NCBI GenBank assembly: GCA_027296805.1
Contig: JAPUIR010000303.1
Span: 1 to 6,428, forward strand
Source of the DNA: Chloroflexota bacterium
GTDB taxonomy: Bacteria; Chloroflexota; Dehalococcoidia; Bin125
Direction: 5' to 3'
Length of the DNA stretch: 6,428 nucleotides
Position 1 is the first letter of the stretch; each line of letters begins with the position of its first letter. Below the pieces are notes generated by a model, which was not told the origin of the DNA, did not search any database, and saw only the letters and a program-made list of their open reading frames with translations. Below, piece after piece: positions 5,871 to 6,428 of this stretch. A program made the position numbers and the translations under genes.

Positions 5871-5876
5871 TTAGTC

Positions 5877-6263
5877 ATGAGTGATTCGACGGAGCGCTTG
5901 CTGGTGAAGGCGGCGAACAGCGTGGAGGAACGCGTCGCGCGGGGCGACCTGATGGCGAGGGTCATCTTCCATGAGAACGACGTCCCCTTCGAGAGTTCCT
6001 TCACCTTCGCGCTCTACAACCGAGTGCCGGCGGGCAAGTCGAACGAGAAGCACATCCACGAGAACGTGGAGAAGGTGTACTACTTCGTCAAGGGCAGCGG
6101 CGAGGTCGACTGCGGGCCGTGGACGAAGACGGTCAAGGCGGGCGATTTCCTCTTTTTCCCGGCCGCCATCGAGCACGAGATTCGCGCCGACGAGGGCGAG
6201 GACTTGGAATTCGTGGTCTGCGCGAGCAAGACGCTGTCGGAGCCTCGCGGACTGGCCGACTAG
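5877..6263 (+). CDS. Small single-domain cupin protein
   Basis: The 128-residue protein contains one cupin barrel. Motif 1 is present as Gly53, then HIH at 59-61 and Glu65 with Gly73 closing the strand turn (KHIHENVEKVYYFVKGSGE, residues 58-76). Motif 2 has Gly89, FFP at 93-95 and His100. His59, His61, Glu65 and His100 form the usual three-His, one-Glu metal site, so binding of Fe, Mn, Ni or Zn is expected. Single-domain cupins of this size include dioxygenases, isomerases and sugar- or ligand-binding proteins; this one is not assignable to a substrate. There is no signal peptide. Its gene is divergent from the ThiO-like oxidase, with 171 bp between the starts and the 15-bp repeats there, which allows shared regulation. 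Its stop overlaps that of the next convergent gene. Confidence 0.9.
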   Translation: MSDSTERLLVKAANSVEERVARGDLMARVIFHENDVPFESSFTFALYNRVPAGKSNEKHIHENVEKVYYFVKGSGEVDCGPWTKTVKAGDFLFFPAAIEHEIRADEGEDLEFVVCASKTLSEPRGLAD

Positions 6264-6428
6264 GCCGAATCGTCCGGCCGCTGCGCAAGCGCCTCCGCGC
6301 GTCGCAGGTAGTCGGCGGCGTCCAAGGTGTCGCAGACGTCGGCGAAGGCCGGTGTCGGCCCGGTCCAGCGCAGATCGTCCAGCCAGTCGAAGACCGGGAT
6401 CGTGGTACGCAGGGTGGCGAGGTCGCGG
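6260..6428 (-). CDS. Unrecognised protein, C-terminal end (gene continues past window)
   Basis: On the minus strand the frame is open from the right edge to a TAG at 6262-6260, giving 55 complete codons of a C-terminus. The protein ends YLRRAEALAQRPDDSA and contains the block IPVFDWLDDLRWTGPTP. About 49 of the 55 codons end in G or C, matching real genes in this window, which is the main evidence that it is coding. The two tryptophans and acidic residues look like a folded domain end, but I recognise no family. It converges on the cupin gene, with which it shares the bases CTAG as overlapping stops. Confidence 0.6.
   Translation of the reverse strand, partial: RDLATLRTTIPVFDWLDDLRWTGPTPAFADVCDTLDAADYLRRAEALAQRPDDSA

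Noticed and set aside
6263..6279. Hairpin GGCCG/CGGCC with a 7-base loop at the cupin stop
   Set aside because: The stem is short for this GC content and has no T-tract on either strand; it also lies within the opposing coding frame.

Overview
This is an ordinary, gene-dense chromosomal segment of a high-GC bacterium, with strongly G/C-ending codons. Nothing in it marks a plasmid, phage or transposon, and I see no rRNA, tRNA, CRISPR array or insertion sequence. An SsuD-like flavin monooxygenase, a HadA/HadB-like pair of MaoC hotdog proteins, a DUF2277 protein, a ThiO-like amine oxidase and an FG-GAP lipoprotein would fit Chloroflexota (for example the Dehalococcoidia/SAR202 lineages) or an actinobacterium. 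That placement is an inference from gene types, and the sequence alone cannot settle it.

Layout. The left edge holds the ligand-binding C-terminal part of a TetR-family regulator (3-377, +). After a 152-bp gap comes a lipoprotein (530-2107, +) whose mature part is seven FG-GAP repeats, probably a seven-bladed beta-propeller. It runs tail to tail into a 69-residue DUF2277 protein (2114-2323, -). That gene is divergent, across 64 bp, from an SsuD-like luciferase-like monooxygenase (2388-3506, +). After 150 bp containing a 22-bp tandem duplication and a promoter-like element, two MaoC-type hotdog genes form a tight operon (3657-4145 and 4155-4577, +). The first has a degenerate active site and the second has the full catalytic motif, the arrangement of the mycobacterial HadAB heterodimer. 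Three bases further on, a ThiO-like FAD oxidase (4581-5705, -) ends tail to tail with them. Its start is divergent from a small metal-binding cupin (5877-6263, +), and the 171 bp between them carries four tandem 15-bp repeats. At the right edge is the C-terminal end of an unrecognised gene (6260-6428, -) whose stop codon shares the palindrome CTAG with the cupin stop.

How the genes fit together. The only confident operon is the MaoC pair, which probably forms one (R)-specific 3-hydroxyacyl-thioester hydratase/dehydratase. The flavin monooxygenase upstream could feed organic-sulfur or other recalcitrant carbon into acyl-CoA metabolism, but only proximity supports that. The FAD oxidase and the cupin share a regulatory region and could be co-regulated. 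The remaining neighbours look independent.

I did not find a convincing new multi-gene system. The items most worth a second look are the seven-blade lipoprotein with a near-identical DNA repeat between two blades, the flavin monooxygenase lacking key SsuD residues, the two intergenic tandem repeats, and the unidentified right-edge gene.
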